From: Nitrososphaeraceae archaeon
GTDB taxonomy: Archaea; Thermoproteota; Nitrososphaeria; Nitrososphaerales; Nitrosopumilaceae
NCBI GenBank assembly: GCA_025922755.1
Contig: JAICHE010000068.1
Coordinates: 1 to 6,668 of the forward strand
DNA: 6,668 bases
Direction of reading: 5' to 3'
The first letter of the stretch is position 1. Each line of letters begins with the position of its first letter. The position numbers were made by a program, and so were the translations under genes. This document shows, piece after piece, positions 5,032 through 6,668 of the stretch. Under the pieces are notes generated by a model, which was not told where the DNA came from, made no database searches, and worked only from the letters and a program-made list of their open reading frames with translations.

Positions 5032-5623
5032 GTTGTTGTTTGATTTTGCATCGTTAGCATTATTTTCAGGAACTTTAGGTAATGTGTTATATGATTTCCA
5101 AATTACGTATCTTATCATTTCTGTTTTTGTCGCAATTGGTTTGTTTGTTGCTACCAAAATTATTATTCAAAGACGTTTAGGAGAGCTCAAAGGTTCATCC
5201 AAATTAACTGGGTTGATTTCTGTTGGAATTGCAGGAGGAGAGATAATATATCTTGGAATTAATTTTGGAATATTTAATCTAGCAATAGAGTTTATTGCGT
5301 ATCTTGGAATAGGTTTGTGGATTATCTTAATTCCTTTTCAAACATATCTGAAAAACTTGGCATCAGGAATTTCAAATTACTTGAACACAGAGATTGATAT
5401 TGGAGATATTATTGAAATAAAGGGGAAAAAGGGAGTAATCATTGAATTCCATCTAACAAAGACTATTCTTTTAACTGAAAATGGTGAAAGAGTTTCAGTC
5501 CCAAATTACAGGTTCCATGAAGATGTATTAGTAATAGCACCAAGAACCTCTGAGAATTCATCCAATAAGGAATCTGAAAAAATTCAATTAAAAACCAACA
5601 AACAAAAGATATTCAAAAATTAG
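4985..5623 (+). CDS. Small MscS-type mechanosensitive channel protein
   Basis: The 212-residue protein has three to four hydrophobic membrane segments (about 20-36, 40-60, 75-96 and 98-118) followed by the MscS core. The pore-lining helix end reads FQTYLKNLASGISNYL (118-133). The beta domain reads IDIGDIIEIKGKKGVIIEF (137-155), then T158-K-T160, NGERVSVPN (166-174) with the family-typical Pro-Asn at 173-174. MscS-type channels open under membrane tension and release solutes on osmotic downshock. This one lacks most of the C-terminal alpha/beta cage of the long forms and ends in a polar Lys/Ser-rich tail. The ATG at 4985 has no Shine-Dalgarno and overlaps the C2H2 gene by 47 bases. An in-frame TTG at 5033, preceded by AGAAGGA and just after that gene's TGA, is an alternative start that would lose 16 residues. 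The function call is firm; the start is not. Confidence 0.85.
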   Translation: MKNLTGQLQRIQKDIELLFDFASLALFSGTLGNVLYDFQITYLIISVFVAIGLFVATKIIIQRRLGELKGSSKLTGLISVGIAGGEIIYLGINFGIFNLAIEFIAYLGIGLWIILIPFQTYLKNLASGISNYLNTEIDIGDIIEIKGKKGVIIEFHLTKTILLTENGERVSVPNYRFHEDVLVIAPRTSENSSNKESEKIQLKTNKQKIFKN

Positions 5624-5682
5624 AATGCAAATGTTGTTATTAACTTTAAAGAATAATTAAAAAGATGATTTTGACTTTAAGA

Positions 5683-5690
5683 AATTTAAG
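5683..5690 (+). promoter_or_regulatory. Possible TATA box AATTTAAG before the GNAT gene
   Basis: The octamer lies 23-30 bases before the ATG at 5713 within an 89-base intergenic stretch, at the spacing expected for leaderless transcription. There is no Shine-Dalgarno before the ATG, in agreement. Confidence 0.4.
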
Positions 5691-5712
5691 TTCTGACACC
5701 TCATAATAATTC

Positions 5713-6363
5713 ATGTCCCGACGTCCTTACAAAAGTCATGTGATAATTAGAAAGATGACAGTGAGTGACATTCCTCAAATTGTAGAGTTGCAAAAAAAGT
5801 CGTTTCCCATTATGGCAGCAGAGGGAGTGTATTGGAAACCCGAACAGCTCAAATCACATCTTCAGATTTTTCCCGAAGGTCAATTTGTAGCAGAGTATAA
5901 TGGGAAAATTGTCGGATCATGTAGTAGTCTCATTGTATCACTAGAACAAGAATACAAGGATCATTCATGGATGGAGATTTGTGGGGACAGTCATATGAAA
6001 AATCACAATCCAAGAGGTGATACTCTGTATGGGGCAGATGTTTCTGCTCATCCAGATTTTAGGCGATTGGGGATAGCAACCAAACTATATGATGCTCGAA
6101 AAAATCTTGCAATTAAGCTTAATTTGAAACGAATTATTGCTGGTGGGAGATTAATCAATTATTGTGAACATGCAAAAGAACTTACACCTGAAGAATACGT
6201 AAAAAAAGTCAAAAGACATGAGATTCGAGAGCCAGTCTTGTCTTTTCAGTTAAGAAATGGGTTCAAATTTATCAAAATTCTTCCAAATTATATGAAAGAT
6301 CCTAGTTCATTGAACTATGCAACTTTTATTGAATGGAAAAATCCCCACTTTGTTGAAAAATGA
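5713..6363 (+). CDS. GNAT-family N-acetyltransferase
   Basis: A 216-residue protein with the GNAT fold order. IIRKMTVSDIPQIVELQKKS (11-30) is the first strand and helix. FPEGQFVAEYNGKIVGSCSS (53-72) gives strands 2 and 3. LYGADVSAHPDFRRLGIATKLY (105-126) is strand 4 followed by the acetyl-CoA pyrophosphate loop R117-R118-L119-G120-I121-A122. VLSFQLRNGFKFI (175-187) is the substrate-side end. The segments FPEGQFVAEYNG, HPDFRRLGI, AGGRLINY and LSFQLRNGF resemble the GNAT half of bacterial proteins in which this domain is fused to a nitrilase-type carbon-nitrogen hydrolase (YhcX-like), from memory. Here it stands alone. Its stop overlaps the next gene's start by four bases (ATGA), so it is translationally coupled to an amidohydrolase. 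It likely acetylates a small amine or amino-acid-like molecule in the cytoplasm; the substrate is unknown. Confidence 0.85.
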   Translation: MSRRPYKSHVIIRKMTVSDIPQIVELQKKSFPIMAAEGVYWKPEQLKSHLQIFPEGQFVAEYNGKIVGSCSSLIVSLEQEYKDHSWMEICGDSHMKNHNPRGDTLYGADVSAHPDFRRLGIATKLYDARKNLAIKLNLKRIIAGGRLINYCEHAKELTPEEYVKKVKRHEIREPVLSFQLRNGFKFIKILPNYMKDPSSLNYATFIEWKNPHFVEK

Positions 6364-6668
6364 TTATTGATTGTCACGTTCACGTTAACCAATACGAACT
6401 ACTACAAAATGTTCCATTATTGGAAGATCGAATAAGTAGACTTCAAACCGAGATGGTTAGTAACAATGTGGATTTTGCAATAATTTTATCCTCGTATAAG
6501 GTAAATTCAGAACGGCCATCCACAAACCAGATAATTGATGCTATTAAAAAATACGATAATCTAGGCGTTGCTGCAGGATTTACAATTGACAATCATACAG
6601 ATGAAGATTTAAAAAATTATCGAACATTGATAAAGGAAGGAAAGATTAAAGCTCTGAAAATTTATTCA
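6360..6668 (+). CDS. Amidohydrolase-superfamily protein, N-terminal 103 residues
   Basis: The gene runs off the right edge. It starts at ATG 6360, overlapping the GNAT stop by four bases. The N-terminus MIIDCHVHV carries the first-strand HxH metal-binding motif (H6 and H8) of metal-dependent TIM-barrel amidohydrolases (PF04909 / amidohydrolase 2 type). It then shows alternating helices and strands typical of the barrel: FAIILSS (about 38-44), LGVAAGFTIDNH (66-77) and KIKALKIYS (95-103). Family enzymes hydrolyse or decarboxylate small ring or amide substrates with one or two divalent metals. The remaining metal ligands would lie beyond the window. Coupling with the acetyltransferase suggests that the two act on the same compound, for example acetylation and removal of an amide, but this is inference. 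Confidence 0.75.
   Translation, partial: MIIDCHVHVNQYELLQNVPLLEDRISRLQTEMVSNNVDFAIILSSYKVNSERPSTNQIIDAIKKYDNLGVAAGFTIDNHTDEDLKNYRTLIKEGKIKALKIYS

Noticed and set aside
5625..5660. Eleven-codon frame after the channel gene (MQMLLLTLKNN)
   Set aside because: It is an AT-rich chance frame without a start signal.
1..6668. CRISPR arrays, insertion sequences, tRNA or rRNA genes
   Set aside because: No regularly spaced repeats, transposase motifs, terminal repeats or conserved RNA landmarks were found on either strand.

Overview
The window is AT-rich (roughly one third G+C by eye) and looks archaeal, most like a marine ammonia-oxidising Nitrososphaerota (Thaumarchaeota; Nitrosopumilus/Nitrosarchaeum type). 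The signs are frequent TTG and GTG starts, a mix of leaderless-looking and Shine-Dalgarno starts, TATA-like boxes 25-32 bases before some start codons, and several tiny Cys/His zinc-binding proteins. The assignment comes from style and remembered gene content; no search was run.

Left part (1-3939, minus strand): a tight operon in the order ATP-grasp/M20 fusion (3939-1753), gamma-glutamyltransferase-family enzyme (1756-129) and an N-formylglutamate-amidohydrolase-like protein that runs off the window (132-1). Both junctions are 4-base stop/start overlaps (ATGA and TTGA). The transferase gene is broken as read: its conserved C-terminal tail lies in another frame after a run of five A (229-233, plus strand), and one extra base there restores a 542-residue protein. 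The ligase half resembles D-Ala-D-Ala ligase but lacks its usual Pro-Gly motif. The M20 half has lost several expected metal ligands.

Middle (3940-4911): mostly regulatory DNA and very small genes. It holds a possible 14-codon ORF with a strong Shine-Dalgarno and a long hairpin over its stop, a 14-base inverted repeat pair, a 63-residue zinc-ribbon-like protein (plus) and a convergent 79-residue His/Cys-tailed protein (minus) ending 5 bases from it.

Right part (4912-6668, plus strand): a 39-residue C2H2 zinc-finger protein overlapping an MscS-like channel gene, then a GNAT acetyltransferase overlapping by 4 bases an amidohydrolase that runs off the window.

Working idea (inference): the left operon makes, trims or salvages a small N-acylated or gamma-linked peptide or amino-acid conjugate by ATP-dependent ligation, gamma-glutamyl-type transfer or hydrolysis, and N-acyl amide cleavage. 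It is not cell-wall synthesis, because these archaea have no murein. The GNAT/amidohydrolase pair is also amide chemistry, but its link to the left operon is only proximity.
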